From contig PSQN01000017.1 in NCBI GenBank assembly GCA_002989075.1, positions 4,285,453-4,349,452 of the forward strand: 64,000 nucleotides of DNA, given 5' to 3'. The stretch is from Arthonia radiata. Taxonomy: Eukaryota > Ascomycota > Arthoniomycetes > Arthoniales > Arthoniaceae. The position numbers and the translations under genes are program-made. Positions within the stretch are counted from its first letter, which is position 1. Every line of letters begins with the position of its first letter. Below are positions 1 through 11,394 of this stretch, in pieces. The notes beneath the pieces were generated by a model. The model did not search any database. It was not told the DNA's origin and worked only from the letters and a program-made list of their open reading frames with translations.

Positions 1-37
1 CCCAATAATACAAATACGGCTTGCTAACACACTACAG

Positions 38-726
38 TTGGCTCTCGCCCTGATCTGGTCCCTCCTCTATGTCTTCATTCCACTCCTCACCACCAAATGG
101 ATCCACCCAGCCTACCCCGTCTCTTTCGACCTCATCCTCTGGATGACGCTCATTGCTATGAGTAGCATGCAGATCGTTCTTATGGGGTCCAGCGGCGACG
201 GAGATTGGTACTACTCCTCGTACAACAGCCAAGGCTGCTGTAACTCCTACGTGGATGAGCAGGGGCGGTATCATAATGACTGTGATAGTGGTTGTGAGGC
301 GGCGGCTGAGAAGTATTATGGGCGGATGTTGAGGGTGGGGTATGTGGCGGGCAGTATCATGCTGATCGTTGGGTAAGTCTCCTCTATCTCCCTTCATTAC
401 CTCGGGTGCTTGACGGTCGTGACGTGATCAGGCGTAGATGGGATAGGTTCTGTGCTGACCGACACAGGATCCTCGAATTCGTCGTCTTCGTCTACGCCTG
501 CAGAGACTGCGATCGCTACAACAAGGGCGTGAACAGCAAGGCGACGCACGCGGCTGCCGAGCGGATCATTGAGCAGCGAATTGAGGAGGGCGTTTTGGTG
601 CGAGCCGGTGCGTCGTATCAGAGTGGAGATGACGCGTACAAAGGCGGTGAAGAGGTGGGGAGCGTTGAATTGGCTCGCATACCAAGCAAGACTGCAATGG
701 AGCATGGTGGGTCGTCGAGAGTTTGA
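38..726 (+). CDS. 3' part of a multi-span membrane protein (5' end outside window)
   Basis: The gene is incomplete at its 5' end. Position 38 follows a good intron end (CTAAC branch point near 24, acag at 34-37), so the first exon or exons lie left of the window. Exons seen are 38-372 and 468-726, with a GTAAGT donor at 373, acag before 468, and the frame preserved. The visible part has three hydrophobic segments (LALIWSLLYVFIPLL, then FDLILWMTLIAM with SMQIVLM, then GYVAGSIMLIVG joined across the intron to ILEFVVFVYA). A Cys-rich loop (QGCCNSY, DCDSGCEAA) lies between the second and third. A charged cytosolic-type tail follows. One more helix upstream would give a MARVEL-like four-helix layout, but that is inference. 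Function is unrecognised. Confidence 0.7.
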
Positions 727-1343
727 AACATGGGGTGATGGTATTTCGAAGATGACGTTAAGCTTGATGACGAGCGCGTGGCTCCGTTGACGACATCGAC
801 GCAGACCCAGGTGGAGCATAATCAATGCCCCGGTGAATGTCCAGTGATGATCTCCGGGCCAATAACATGGATGACAACGATTGATGGATAGAAAGTAATG
901 TGTAATTAGTAATACAAAGCCGATTCGAGACCTGTCACAGGGCTCCTGATGGTGATCGTTGAGTAGGCAATCGTACTCGTCCTCTTCGTACCAGACTAAC
1001 AGCCTGTTGTGAACGAACCATTAGCGATCAGCAAGGGGTCAGTCAATTTTCAATCAAGAAACGATACGAAAAATAATGCAAGGTATTCTTCATTGAATGA
1101 GGTCCAAGAGGGTACTCAAACAGCATCTAGCTTCCTCCCGATGACCACCTGCTGACCAAGTCCCCATCACTGTGGCCAAGCAGCTTGACAACGCTGTGTT
1201 TTTCTCCAGTATGTTCAACAGCTCTCTCAATCCAACGAGTGCCGCATATTGGCCCCCAACAAGATTCTGCCCATGCCGCGCTCGCTTGGTCGGCGTCCTA
1301 GGGATAGTGTGAACGCAGTGTCTGCTCAAGTTTGCAAGCCGTG
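727..1343. other. convergent intergenic region
   Basis: This is the 3' flank of two convergent genes. It holds only short unsupported ORFs and no RNA gene or repeat that I can see. Confidence 0.5.
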
Positions 1344-3176
1344 TCACGGCGATGAGAATCGCGTGTATTGCTTCAGCTGTTAGTATGCACCTTCACATTC
1401 TCTGTGGAGAGGACCTACATTCTGCTCCTGAGCAGTTTCGATCTCGGCTTTGAAAGCCTTGTGCAGACTCTTTATCTCGCCGATGGCTTTCATATGATCT
1501 ACAATATCGTTCACGGCCTTCGTGCGCTTCGCCGTTGTCATCCTATCCCGCTTGAGGATAGCCTGGGTGGTGAGGTGGTCGTTGTCAGCAAGCCAGCTCT
1601 CCACCCAATCGTAAAGATGTCGCTGCCAGTGTCGAAGCGCGTGAGCGGTACGAGCATTTCGTGCGCAGTGCTTGCCAATGTAGAATCTAGTCTCCTCAGG
1701 CGGCAGTTCGACGTCACGTATATCGTCTTCTTCGTCGTCTGAGACGTCTTCTAAGGTCTCACGACTGTAGGGCGAGCCCGTGAACTGCACTTCGAAGGTG
1801 GCGGGGTGACCTGAGCGATTGCATGCGTCACACCTGTCGTGTTCGAGGCCATTGTTTACGAAGCGTGTTTCTTCGACAGTGGGTCGGGCTTTCAAAGCTC
1901 TTCCAAACCCTCCTGTCCACGCAGACGATTGGAACTTAGAGGAGCCCATGCCATGCGCCAAATCGTTGAGCTTGCGAAATGCCAGGTCGTAGATCGAATC
2001 ATTCATATTGAAGCCTGGATTTAGACGCTTGTGCACCATCCATTCGACGACATGCGGAAACAGCTCTGAAGCCTTTGCGGACTGTAAGCGCATCTCCGGC
2101 GGAAGAGCAGACGCTCCATCTTCGCCTCCGCTGTCTTGTTCTATCCAATCCTCATTCTCAGCATCATCGTAATAGCCTTCTTCTTGTTGCTCTGCGTCCG
2201 CATAAATGGGAGCATCTGATTCCTCGAAAGATTCATCTTCGTCGTCAATGATCACACGTGGGGCATGCCTCGCTCCTGCAGAACGTTGCGATCGCTTTTC
2301 GCGATTCTTCCTGAGTTTGTCGAGCGCGTCCTTCTTAGCAGAGCTCTGAAGCGGCCGCATTGCTGCAGGTGGACTGCTGGAGCGCAAGTCTGCGACATCG
2401 TCCTCGATCTCCTGCTGTTCCTCTGAAGACAACCTCTTGCCTCTTGATGGCGTAGTAGGAGCCTCACGGTCCTCGGACGAATCCCCGTTTTCCAGAGAAG
2501 CTGGCAAGAAGCTACGACGTCTGCTAGGTGTGCGCACCTCCTCTGATTCTGATCCACTCTCTCCAGATCCAGATTGATTTCCTTTAGTCTCGTGCCGTAC
2601 TTCAAAATGAATGGTGTCTGCGCCTTCTTCATCGGATGAATCTGAGGAAGAGATACTAATCGCTCCTGTACGGGCAGTGCTAGGTTTCGAATTGCGCTTT
2701 GTTCTGCTGCTATTGCCTGAGCGCTTGCGCATGTGTGCTGACTTCCGCTTTGGTGATATTGCAGGCTCAGAATCACTCTCAGAATCATCGTAGCCTTGGA
2801 GAAGTTTATCGTAAGACGAGGGCGGGGCGGTAGGTGAAGATGGAAGCTTCGTATCATCTCTTCTGGTTTGGCGTTGTTTGCTCTTCTCGCCACGGTGCAT
2901 GAATGATCTCGTGTGTCTGGACGGCAGAGATGATCGCACGCCAGCCTGTGACGGCCTCCGGCTCAGTTCTGTCTGCGATGAGGGCGCCGGTGTAGGCAGC
3001 GAGCCCTGTGATGTTCTAGCTCTTTTGTTAGGGCGTGGTGAGTCTGTGAAAGTCACGGCGGCAGCGCGACTACGGGTTGCTGCTGGCTGGGTGGCTTTGG
3101 CCGGCGAAGAGTCTGCGAGAGGCGAGAAGCTCAACTGAGTTTGCTGCTTCTGCCTCTGAGATCTCGTGCTAGGCAT
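1344..3176 (-). CDS. DUF4211 domain nuclear-type protein
   Basis: The protein has about 595 residues. Residues 1-350 are disordered, rich in Ser/Glu/Asp and basic clusters, as in a nuclear protein. Residues about 360-525 match the fungal DUF4211 domain: a conserved helical start (ELFPHVVEWMVHKRLNP), a CDAC pair at 449-452 followed by a GHPATFEVQF-like stretch, and a GKHCARNARTAHALRHW segment. DUF4211 is of unknown molecular function and also occurs in animal QSER1/PRR12-type proteins. The extreme N-terminus carries QTQLSFSP, a short motif reminiscent of PIP-like peptides, but this is weak. The open frame runs to a TAA at 1380-1382. A likelier end uses a 48-nt intron (1371-1418, GTAGGT donor, TACTAAC branch) that overlaps that stop and leads to nine last codons ending at 1344. 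The 3' end is therefore uncertain and the domain call is fairly firm. Confidence 0.8.
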
Positions 3177-4785
3177 GATGATTCAATTGAAATTCGTGGG
3201 CGAGCATTAACAACACCCAAGATAAAGAAAGAGTTGTTGTTTGCGTTCCAATCGATAGATTGATAGCAGTGACGCAAAGAGTAGGCAAACGCGTCAAGCG
3301 ATCCGCGCGAGCACGTGACAGTATTGAGGTGAAGATGTTGCGGTGCCAAGAAGGGGAAATTACGCTAGTCACTTTTGAGCGTACGCCACAATGTCAAGAT
3401 TGGAGTCGGGCCATGAGTCTCGTGACGGCCCTGCAAGCAACAATGTTCTATCGAAGGCGTTCCCAGCATACATTAACGTACAGTGCTGGTCGTTGGAAGT
3501 CGGGAGCCTCTCACCCCTCTCAAGACACAGGGCGACACTAGCCACGCAACCGTGCCACAGGGGTCTGTGCTGAAATGGGAAGAGTAATACGCATCCGGAT
3601 CATTCATGCTTAAAGCGCTTAAGGTCAGACCAGGTGTGCGGGTATGGGGTATCCTCGGGCTGATCCCTGAAGCCAGTATGCTTTATTCGCAGTTTTCCAA
3701 CAACAACAAACTCCAGCATGTTCATACCAAATCAGAAGTGTCGGTGCTTGCGAGCGAGCCTCCGCTGTGCTGAAACTTGAGATCTGCGACGGGATGACTT
3801 CTGCGCCACGGTCACACGCCGCAAACTGCACTCGAGAGAAATAATTTGTTCAAGACCGCCTTGAACGATCAACATTTGGACGCGTTCGCGAAGCCGCATG
3901 CGGATCAGGAGTACACAGATGACATGTACAGCCCGTTGAGTAGTGTATCGAAACAGCTCTAGCGCTATCAAGTGGGCCCCCTGATATGCGCAAGCTCATA
4001 TTTCATGCGCCTGGAGAACTTTGCGAGCAAGAGTCAGGATCACGAAAGATCTGAGACAGTCATACGCCACATCTAGGCGCTGCTGGATGTGGCTCGTGGG
4101 CCGACGGAGATGTTTGAGGCAATGGGTGGCGGGGGGCGAGTGCTGGAGAGGAAGGGGAAGCCGTTGCCAGGAGTGGTTTGATGCTTTGCCAACCTTTGAT
4201 CGTTTCTGGCGAGACCGATCTCATAGCGTCATAGCTTCTGCGCAAGCGGATTTCTGGCGCAACCAAGGGCTTGACCTGGGCGTTCCGGTCAGCATTCGTG
4301 CCTTGCAGTATCTTCTGTCCCGGGCTAGAGTCTGAATTCGAAAGAATGGCAGGCCTAGATAGCTGTCATTTCATGAACGATTTGGTGCACGTAAGGCTGT
4401 CAGTCAGTGGATAGATTGAAATTGGCTTGGGGTGGAGCTACCTTCATTTCCACCGCCACGCTAAAACAAAGTCGCGCGTCACTGGTGGTCGAAGCTTGCT
4501 CGTTCTTGCCCTCCGCCGCCCATCGCCCATTCTTCTTGCCCTGTTCATCCAAGGAGACGCTTGCCAGTTCCTCCTCCTCCTTTTGACCTCCTTCTCTTCC
4601 TCTTCTCACCTCTCCGTCCCTTCGTCCCTACAACATCTCCCACAATCAATACCCACATCTGCTTCTTGGGACTGCATAATCTTTTTGTGATACCCCTTTG
4701 TGTGTTTTCATAGCGCATTCCCACATCCCTCCTCTATCATCAAACACGCGACATCCCAGTCACTCTATCTCATTGACCAGTCGCC
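3177..4785. other. 1.6-kb divergent intergenic region and promoter of the HAM1-like gene
   Basis: It lies between the divergent DUF4211 and HAM1-like genes. No convincing ORF is present. From about 4530 to 4785 the + strand is a C/T-rich leader (runs of ctcctcct and cttctcttcc), the usual fungal core-promoter and 5'UTR signature for the downstream gene. Nothing else is recognised. Confidence 0.6.
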
Positions 4786-7700
4786 ATGGCCTCCAATTCG
4801 GTCAACGTCCCCACCAACACCAAGCTCAAGGAGCAAGATGTCAACTCGAAGCTTCAGCTCTTTGGCATCTATTCAGGTTTGTCTTCCACCGACTCCAATG
4901 GCCATCAGCGTACAATCTTCGCGCCATGGCAACCAAGTTATTGTGCTCTTGCTAACTCTGACATCTCTTCAGCTTTCGCGCTGGGTAAGGTGCCATCCGT
5001 AAGTCTTGCTATTTCTGCTCAAACGCGTGATATGTGCTGACAAGCATCATTCAGAACAAACAAGTCGATGTTGCTATGAACAGCGCTCTTGCGTCCCGTG
5101 CTCTCGCCAAGCCATCTGGCAAGCTTTCGCAAGAAGGTCAAGTCCTTGTCTCTGACCTCAAGGACGTCATCGAGAAGGCGAAAGTCCTCCTCTTGACGAA
5201 GAACGAGGGCAACCTGATCCAGGACTTTATCTACCAGTGCACCAAGGCCACCACGGGTGACGCCAAGGTCCCCGGCGCTCCGGTCGATAAGGAGACCGCT
5301 CAGCAGCATGGCAACGAGGCCCTCGAGGGTCTGCGTACTCTTGGTCAGCTGTTGATTTCCAACGGCCAGTTCCGCAAGCTTCGTGAGTAAAAACACATCG
5401 ACTTGCTTATCACCGAAACCCTAACGTGCCATGCTAGTCAACGACGCTGTTGTTCTCCTTCGCGACATTGCCGGCGACTCTGCCCAGAACGCCGCCAACG
5501 TCGTCCGACCCAAGGAGGATCAGCTCAACCAGATTGATCACGCCGCCGAGGACAATACTTGGCACGACGTTCCCAAATTTAGCGATATGAAGTCTCAGGC
5601 TCGGGATAGGTATCAGCAAAACAAGCCCTTCGGCCGTGGCGATGCAAAGGAGGTTGCCGACACCACTGCGCAGAGTGCCAATGACAGGAATGAAGCCGGC
5701 GCCGTTGCCACTTCTGGCCTCCAGGACAAGATTCCCGAAGACCAGAAGCAGAAGGGTCGTGAACAGTGGGAGCGCACCCGTGGCTACATGGAGAAGAAGA
5801 TGCCCAAAGAGCGTCGTGAGCAGACTATCTGGCGCCTCAAGAAAATGATTGTTGAGGTTCAAGGTCACCAAGACTGTAAGTTACGTCAGTCATCACTTCT
5901 CTGATCTCTAAAGCTAATTTTCTTCCTCACACAGACCAGCGCGCTATTGACACTCTTCTTCGTCTCGCGGAGACTTACCAGGGTCATGCCGGGACCGTCC
6001 ATGGCCAGTCCAAGGACTCCGTTAAAGGTGCCCACACCGATGATGGTTTGAAAAATGCTGAAGCTGACTTGAAGGTGAACTCTCTCTAGGCCTTGCCGAG
6101 ACATATCGCCCAATGCTGATCAATTTCAAGGTCCTCATTGAGCGCTTTGCGAACAGCACGTCTTCCGCAGATTGGTTTGACTCCATCGACCAAATCTACC
6201 GCGACGCCAACCGAGACCCCGAGCTCAAGGGTTGGTTCAAACATCTCGACACGTACATTCGCCGTTGCCTCAAGGAGCAGGGCTATGTGATGCAAGATGA
6301 TGCCAATCAAGAGTGGGACAAGCTGTACAATCAGGGCAACTTCCTGCTCCGTGAGCGTTACCGCAACCACACCGACCGCATTGTCGATGAGACCAAGTTC
6401 TTGGCCGATCAGTTCGACAATGACCCACAGAACAAGGCTTTTGCCAACTCCATGAACAAGCTTTTCATGGATCTCGGCAACGACGAGAATGGCAAGCCCA
6501 AATTCAAGAAGCACTTGATCAAGGATCTGAGCGAGGTCATCATCCCTGCTATCTTTGAGAATGTCCGCTACGTGCCAATCCCACGTATCGAGTACTCTGA
6601 CCCTATGGCCGATGCCATCATCGAGAACTTGATCATCGAGGGTGACAACTTGGCACCCAACGTGTTCGAGTTCGGCAGCGACAACCAGTTCCTCTGGGGC
6701 CGCAAGGCGATCAAGAACTACAACAAGAACAAGATCATGATTGCTGTTTCCGGCATCCAGATGGATCTCAAGGGTATGTACTTTCCTTACATTTATAAGG
6801 TCAATCACCTGCTAACCACCACTCAGACGTGAGCTACTACATCAAGAAGAAGCAAGGCTTCCCGTCAATCACCGACCAGGGTGTCATGGACATCTTCCTC
6901 GGTGGCAGCGGTTTCAGTTTCAAGGCTGCTCTTGAGACTGCCGACAAGAAGGACTCGAACCATTTCTTCAAGGTCAACACTGTGACGGTCGACGTGAAGA
7001 ACATGAACATCAAGCTCAAGCAGTCCAAGTACAAGCTTCTGTTCGGCCTCGTCAAGCCTCTTCTGCTCCGCGTCATGCGACCCATCCTCCAGAAGGTCAT
7101 TTCGGCGCAGATCAAGAACCAGATCAACAACCTTGATGCTATGGCTCACGAGATCTACCTCGAGGCCAAGAAGGCCGAGCAAGCTGCTCTCAACAACCCA
7201 GAGAACGCCGACAACATCTTCCAGCGCTACTTCACAGCCGCACAGCAGCGATTCACCAGCGACAAGGAAAAGAAGAAGGCCCAGGCTGCGAACAAGGCTG
7301 ACGACAAGAAGGCCAACGTGGCCATGACCCAGCACGACTCCATCTTCAAAGACATCAAGCTGCAGGGTGGTATCTCATCCAAGGCTACCGAGTACAAGGA
7401 CCTTGCCAGGAGCGGCGAGAAGTGGGAGTCTCCTGTCTTCGCCATCGGCTCCGCCCGGGAATCCTCCAACCTTCCTAAGGTTGCCGAAGTCACTCGCAAG
7501 TCACACAACGTGACACCCAGCCAAGTTCGGGACAAGACTGATGGTCCATCCTACAGCCAAGGCGGTCAGGCCGGTCAGGGTGGCTACGGTTCACCCGGTC
7601 AGGGCGGCTATGGCTCAACCTCCCAGGGCGGCTACGGCTCAACCTCTCAGGGCGGCTACGGCTCAACCGGTCAGGAAGGCTACGGCTCTTCTGGCTACGG

Positions 7701-7884
7701 CTCCTCTGGTTACGGCCAGGCTAATGGCCTGGATAGCACCAAGACCAACGGTCCAACATCCAGCGCCTACGACTCTGCCAACCCCGCGTATGGCTCCACT
7801 ATTGGCGCGGGTACCGGCACCGCTGCCGACTACGGTCACACCTCCTTGGGCGCGAGAAACCCAGTCCTCTCAGGCAATGCTTAG
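4786..7884 (+). CDS. HAM1-like protein (HAM1_N/HAM1_C) with GYGS-repeat tail
   Basis: Seven exons give 907 residues: 4786-4876, 4973-4998 (26 nt), 5055-5382, 5438-5875, 5935-6074, 6131-6773 and 6827-7884. All junctions keep frame and have CTAAC/CTGAC-type branch points. The long helical N-terminal part and the following segment (DWFDSIDQIYRDANRDPELKG, ending with SYYIKKKQGFPSITDQGVMD) correspond to the fungal HAM1-like N- and C-terminal families. I believe these are TULIP/BPI-like lipid-binding folds, but that is inference. Residues after about 800 form a low-complexity tail with eight-residue GYGSTSQG-type repeats (DNA about 7561-7720), ending DYGHTSLGARNPVLSGNA. Function is unproven. The strong C/T leader and the codon use suggest good expression. 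Confidence 0.85.
7561..7720 (+). repeat. coding 24-bp minisatellite (GYGSxxQG repeats)
   Basis: Near-identical 24-bp units encode GYGSPGQG, GYGSTSQG, GYGSTSQG, GYGSTGQE and then GYGSSGYGSSGYGQ in the tail of the HAM1-like gene. They are in frame and highly similar at the DNA level, so likely variable in copy number between strains. Confidence 0.85.
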
Positions 7885-8465
7885 ATCAATCACGTCAACC
7901 GCTTTACTGCGACGGACGTCATGATCAGAACGAACAGATGCGACTTCGAAATTCGACGAGATACCCATTGACTTGAGCCTTTTCCTTTGTTTGGATAGGA
8001 GATAGGGCCTACGGACGTCAGTAGGCGGGCTGGAAAGCGTTTGTTTGTGATACCACTTTGCGAACGGGTTTTACGGCTCTGACCTCTTCTTCACTTGTAC
8101 GACGAGACGTGTTGACACGAGAGCTCGTCAATAACAGACGGGGCTTCAGCTAGTAATGGGGGAGAAGTTGCTGTGTCGAGTTCATAGCCTGGAATCCTAC
8201 GCTTTCTTCGACTTGTACTCTTCGCCAGTTTTGAACGTCGTACACTTGTCATGATTCTGTGCATTTCGCCACTGTATGCTTCATCTTGGAATTTCCTAGT
8301 GGTGCTCCTCCATATTGTCCATAAACCTCCTTGCTGTCGTTGCATGGGGAGCAGGGTATGGCGAGAATGACATCATTGCAAGCTTCAACTGCTTTTGATT
8401 CATATATACATTCGTTGCCATCAAGCAAACAGCAGCCATTTGCTAGAGCCTGAAGCCGACCGATT
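7885..8465. other. intergenic region
   Basis: Terminator of the HAM1-like gene and promoter of the IBA57 gene. Only short unsupported ORFs; nothing else recognised. Confidence 0.5.
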
Positions 8466-9971
8466 ATGTGTCTGCACTGCATGACCCGCGGCTCTGGCGC
8501 CCTCAGCAGCATAACTCCAAGACCACACACCACAGGACTATTCTACAGAACATCCAGAAACCGAGCGACACATACATCGTCACGCACCCTTTCGCAGTGC
8601 CCGTACTGCTCGAGCTCACACGTTCCCATTCGAGGCGCTCAGCGGCAGGAGAGAAAGAACGAAACCTTCCCCAGGACTTCTACGGCCACCGCATCCTCTG
8701 GACGGCCACGCCACTATGCGACCACAACCGAGCCGACGCCTGCATCTCGCCCAAAGCTGACGTCACTGGATCATCGCCGCCTGCTCGTCGTCCACGGCCA
8801 GGACGCGGCGCACTTCTTGCAGGGCCTGACGACTAATAACGTGCCCACGACTTGGGCGTCTTCGGCTAGAGATGGGTTCTACTCTGCGTTTTTGAATGCG
8901 CAAGGGCGGCTGTTGCATGATGTGTTCATCTATCCGGCGACGGCGTGCGGGTTCTATCAAGACAGTATTTTACCGGAACATATCAAGAATAAGAAGAGCG
9001 CTGAAGAGCCGGGCTTCGTGATTGAAGCGGATGCCGAGGGCATACAGAATCTGTCTAAGCATTTGAAGCGGTATAGGCTCCGTGCGAAGGTGGATATTTG
9101 GGTTCTGGATCCGGGGCAAGCGAGTTTGTTGGCGGCGTTCGGTGCGAGCAACGGTGAGGGCAGCGGGAATGTGCTGCCGAGAGAGACGGAGGCGCTGAGG
9201 TGCATTGATAACCGGTCACCTGGCTTTGCTACGAGGGTTGTCACGCGACCTGATTCGGAGTATGAGAGGTTATTGAAGCAGAAGCTGGATGTGACGGCTC
9301 TTCCTTGGTACCAACGAGCGCGGCATATGGCGGGGATACCTGAAGGACAAGCCTCGACGGGCGGAGAGCTGCCATACGCGGCGAGCTTGCCGCATGAAAC
9401 TAATGTGGATCTGATGAGTGGTGTGGACTTCAGGAAGGGGTGTTATGTTGGTCAAGAGCTGACGATACGGACGCAGCACAAGGGCGTGGTGAGGAAGCGG
9501 ATCTTGCCGGTGTCGTTGTACTCGACATCTGGAGCTGGTGAGACCGACCTTGTCAAACAGGTGCAAGACTGGGCACATTCAGGTGCCGCCGTTGACATCG
9601 TCGCTAAGGGCCGGCGAGGGCGGCCAGCTGGACGATGGGTATCTGGCGTGCCTACGGGACAACTTGGTCTCGACGCTGGTCAGGTATCGAGTCTACTCAA
9701 CGGCGAGGTGGGTCTCGCGATTGTCCGGCTAGAGATGATGACGGACCTCGTTGTGGAAGCGGGCGGCGATGGCGGTGGCGTAAGGTTCAAAGATGGGGAC
9801 GAGTTTGTGCTGCGGCCGAAGTGGGAAGATGGGAGAAAGGAAGAGGACGCGGGAATCGGGATCAGAGCGCATGTGCCGGCGTGGATAAGAGAGGACGTGG
9901 AGAGCCGTGCAAAGAAGGGGGAGAAGAATACGGGGACTTCGGCCGCGCCGATGGAGCCTGCGGTTGCTTGA
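8466..9971 (+). CDS. IBA57: mitochondrial Fe-S cluster assembly factor IBA57 / CAF17
   Basis: A single exon encodes 501 residues. The first ~90 residues are Arg/Ser/Thr-rich with few acids, a typical mitochondrial presequence. The body is GcvT/YgfZ-like: LTSLDHRRLLVVHGQDAAHF opens the folate-binding fold, LNAQGRLLHDVFIY follows, and residues about 322-329 carry KGCYVGQE, the signature of the YgfZ/IBA57 family with its conserved cysteine. IBA57 works with ISA1/ISA2 in mitochondrial [4Fe-4S] assembly for aconitase, lipoyl synthase and similar enzymes. A second in-frame ATG at 8481 could also be used. Length is normal for fungal members. Confidence 0.93.
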   Translation: MCLHCMTRGSGALSSITPRPHTTGLFYRTSRNRATHTSSRTLSQCPYCSSSHVPIRGAQRQERKNETFPRTSTATASSGRPRHYATTTEPTPASRPKLTSLDHRRLLVVHGQDAAHFLQGLTTNNVPTTWASSARDGFYSAFLNAQGRLLHDVFIYPATACGFYQDSILPEHIKNKKSAEEPGFVIEADAEGIQNLSKHLKRYRLRAKVDIWVLDPGQASLLAAFGASNGEGSGNVLPRETEALRCIDNRSPGFATRVVTRPDSEYERLLKQKLDVTALPWYQRARHMAGIPEGQASTGGELPYAASLPHETNVDLMSGVDFRKGCYVGQELTIRTQHKGVVRKRILPVSLYSTSGAGETDLVKQVQDWAHSGAAVDIVAKGRRGRPAGRWVSGVPTGQLGLDAGQVSSLLNGEVGLAIVRLEMMTDLVVEAGGDGGGVRFKDGDEFVLRPKWEDGRKEEDAGIGIRAHVPAWIREDVESRAKKGEKNTGTSAAPMEPAVA

Positions 9972-10470
9972 GCGAAGGGAGCGCGTGGCAATTGGATCAC
10001 AACGCTTACAACCCGTGAAGACCGCTGACTGAACGCGACGGCACATTAAAGCAATCTTGAGTACAGCACAGCGTCCATACCAGCAACATCCTAGCCTATG
10101 TCGCTCCGATATTTACCAGCACGTCTCGCGAAGGTGCCACCACCCTTTGATACAAGCTGGTGAAATAGAACATGGGCCGCATCTGCCGCTGTCGTTGAGC
10201 AGTGCTAACAGCAAAAGACGTTTTCATGGGTCTCTCGAAGTAGTCAAATTACCTACACCGCCCTACAATTATAGTTCTATGGGTTCTCCTACGAAGCGAA
10301 AACGCTATCAAGTATCTCAGATCCTTCGAATGAGGACCCATGACGATTTTGGCGTTGTTCATGGGTGTATATTATTTTCGTTCAGCCATCGCCAGCTACA
10401 GTAGGGGTATCATAAAAATTCAAGATTGCCCACGCCAACGCCCTGCTAAATTTCACACGTGTTTACGACC
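9972..10470. other. convergent intergenic region
   Basis: 3' flanks of IBA57 and the J-domain gene. No supported gene or repeat is visible. Confidence 0.5.
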
Positions 10471-11394
10471 TTATTCAACAACTGCTGCAGGCTCTTGCTC
10501 CTGCTGCTTTTTAGCCGCCTCCTCCTTCCTCCGTTGCGCCTCCCTCAGCTTCGCCATCGTACTTTCAAACAGGCTACCGCCAGGTGCCCCTGGGCTCTGC
10601 CCTAGTGATTCGCTCCTTCCTTGCGCCGGCTGTCTCAATCCGGGCGAGAACGAGAAGCTCGGTGTCGCATGCGCCCTGTTCCCGTTCTCGCTGCGAGTAG
10701 GTGTCGCAGCAAACCCCCCAGCTCCCTGCAACGGCGTCCCATCCGGATCTTCCACAGGCGCGCCCTTTACCTCCTCCACCTCCCCCTCACCCCCATTTCT
10801 CTTCCGCCTCCTCCGCTCTTCAAACGCCTCCCGTCTCTGCGCCCCCTCCGCCGCCAACCGCCTCATCTCAGCTTCCTTCTCCTGACTTAGCGGCGTGCTC
10901 CTCGCTGAAAACGTCCTCTTGACCCCGGCGTGCGTCGGTGTACCCCATTCGCCCCCTAGCCCTTCACCCCCGTTCGTGCTGTTCAAGCCATTCGCGCTGC
11001 TCAAGAACCCCTCGCGGCCCGAAGACTCCCGCCGCTCCAGCTCCTCCATCATACTCTTCCGCTTCTTGTTATACTGCGCCTTCTCGGTCGCGCTCTTGGC
11101 TTCGCGCTGCCGCCGCGCGAGGTAGATAGCGCGGTCGGTGTCGGAGGTGAGGATGTCGTGGGCGATGCCGATTTGTTCGAATTTCTGGGCGGCGGCGGTG
11201 CGCGCAGCCGTAGAGACGTTTCCCTGCTTATCTGGATGCCACTTGAGCGCAGCGCGCCGGTATGAGCGCTTAAATGTCGACGTGTCGACGGGTGGTGTGG
11301 CGGGGTTGGTGAAGTCGGTGTGGATGTCGAGCAGGGCGAAGAGGTCTAGGGGGGTTTTCAAGGGATCTCGCAGGTCTTCGTTTTTAGACGCCAT
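10471..11394 (-). CDS. J-domain protein, CWC23/DNAJC17-like
   Basis: A single exon encodes 307 residues. The J domain is at about 14-90 with the HPD triad at residues 53-55 (LKWHPDKQGN) and a helix II/III pair (KFEQIGIAHDILTSDTDRAIYLARR). A basic helical stretch (RREAKSATEKAQYNKKRKSMMEELERRE) and a charged, low-complexity C-terminus with EEKEAEMRRLAAEGAQRREAFEERRRRKR follow. This arrangement resembles the spliceosome-associated J proteins of the Cwf23/Cwc23/DNAJC17 group, which stimulate Hsp70-type ATPases at Prp19-complex spliceosomes. I see no C-terminal RRM, which animal DNAJC17 has. The J-domain call is firm and the subfamily is tentative. Confidence 0.8.
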   Translation of the reverse strand: MASKNEDLRDPLKTPLDLFALLDIHTDFTNPATPPVDTSTFKRSYRRAALKWHPDKQGNVSTAARTAAAQKFEQIGIAHDILTSDTDRAIYLARRQREAKSATEKAQYNKKRKSMMEELERRESSGREGFLSSANGLNSTNGGEGLGGEWGTPTHAGVKRTFSARSTPLSQEKEAEMRRLAAEGAQRREAFEERRRRKRNGGEGEVEEVKGAPVEDPDGTPLQGAGGFAATPTRSENGNRAHATPSFSFSPGLRQPAQGRSESLGQSPGAPGGSLFESTMAKLREAQRRKEEAAKKQQEQEPAAVVE

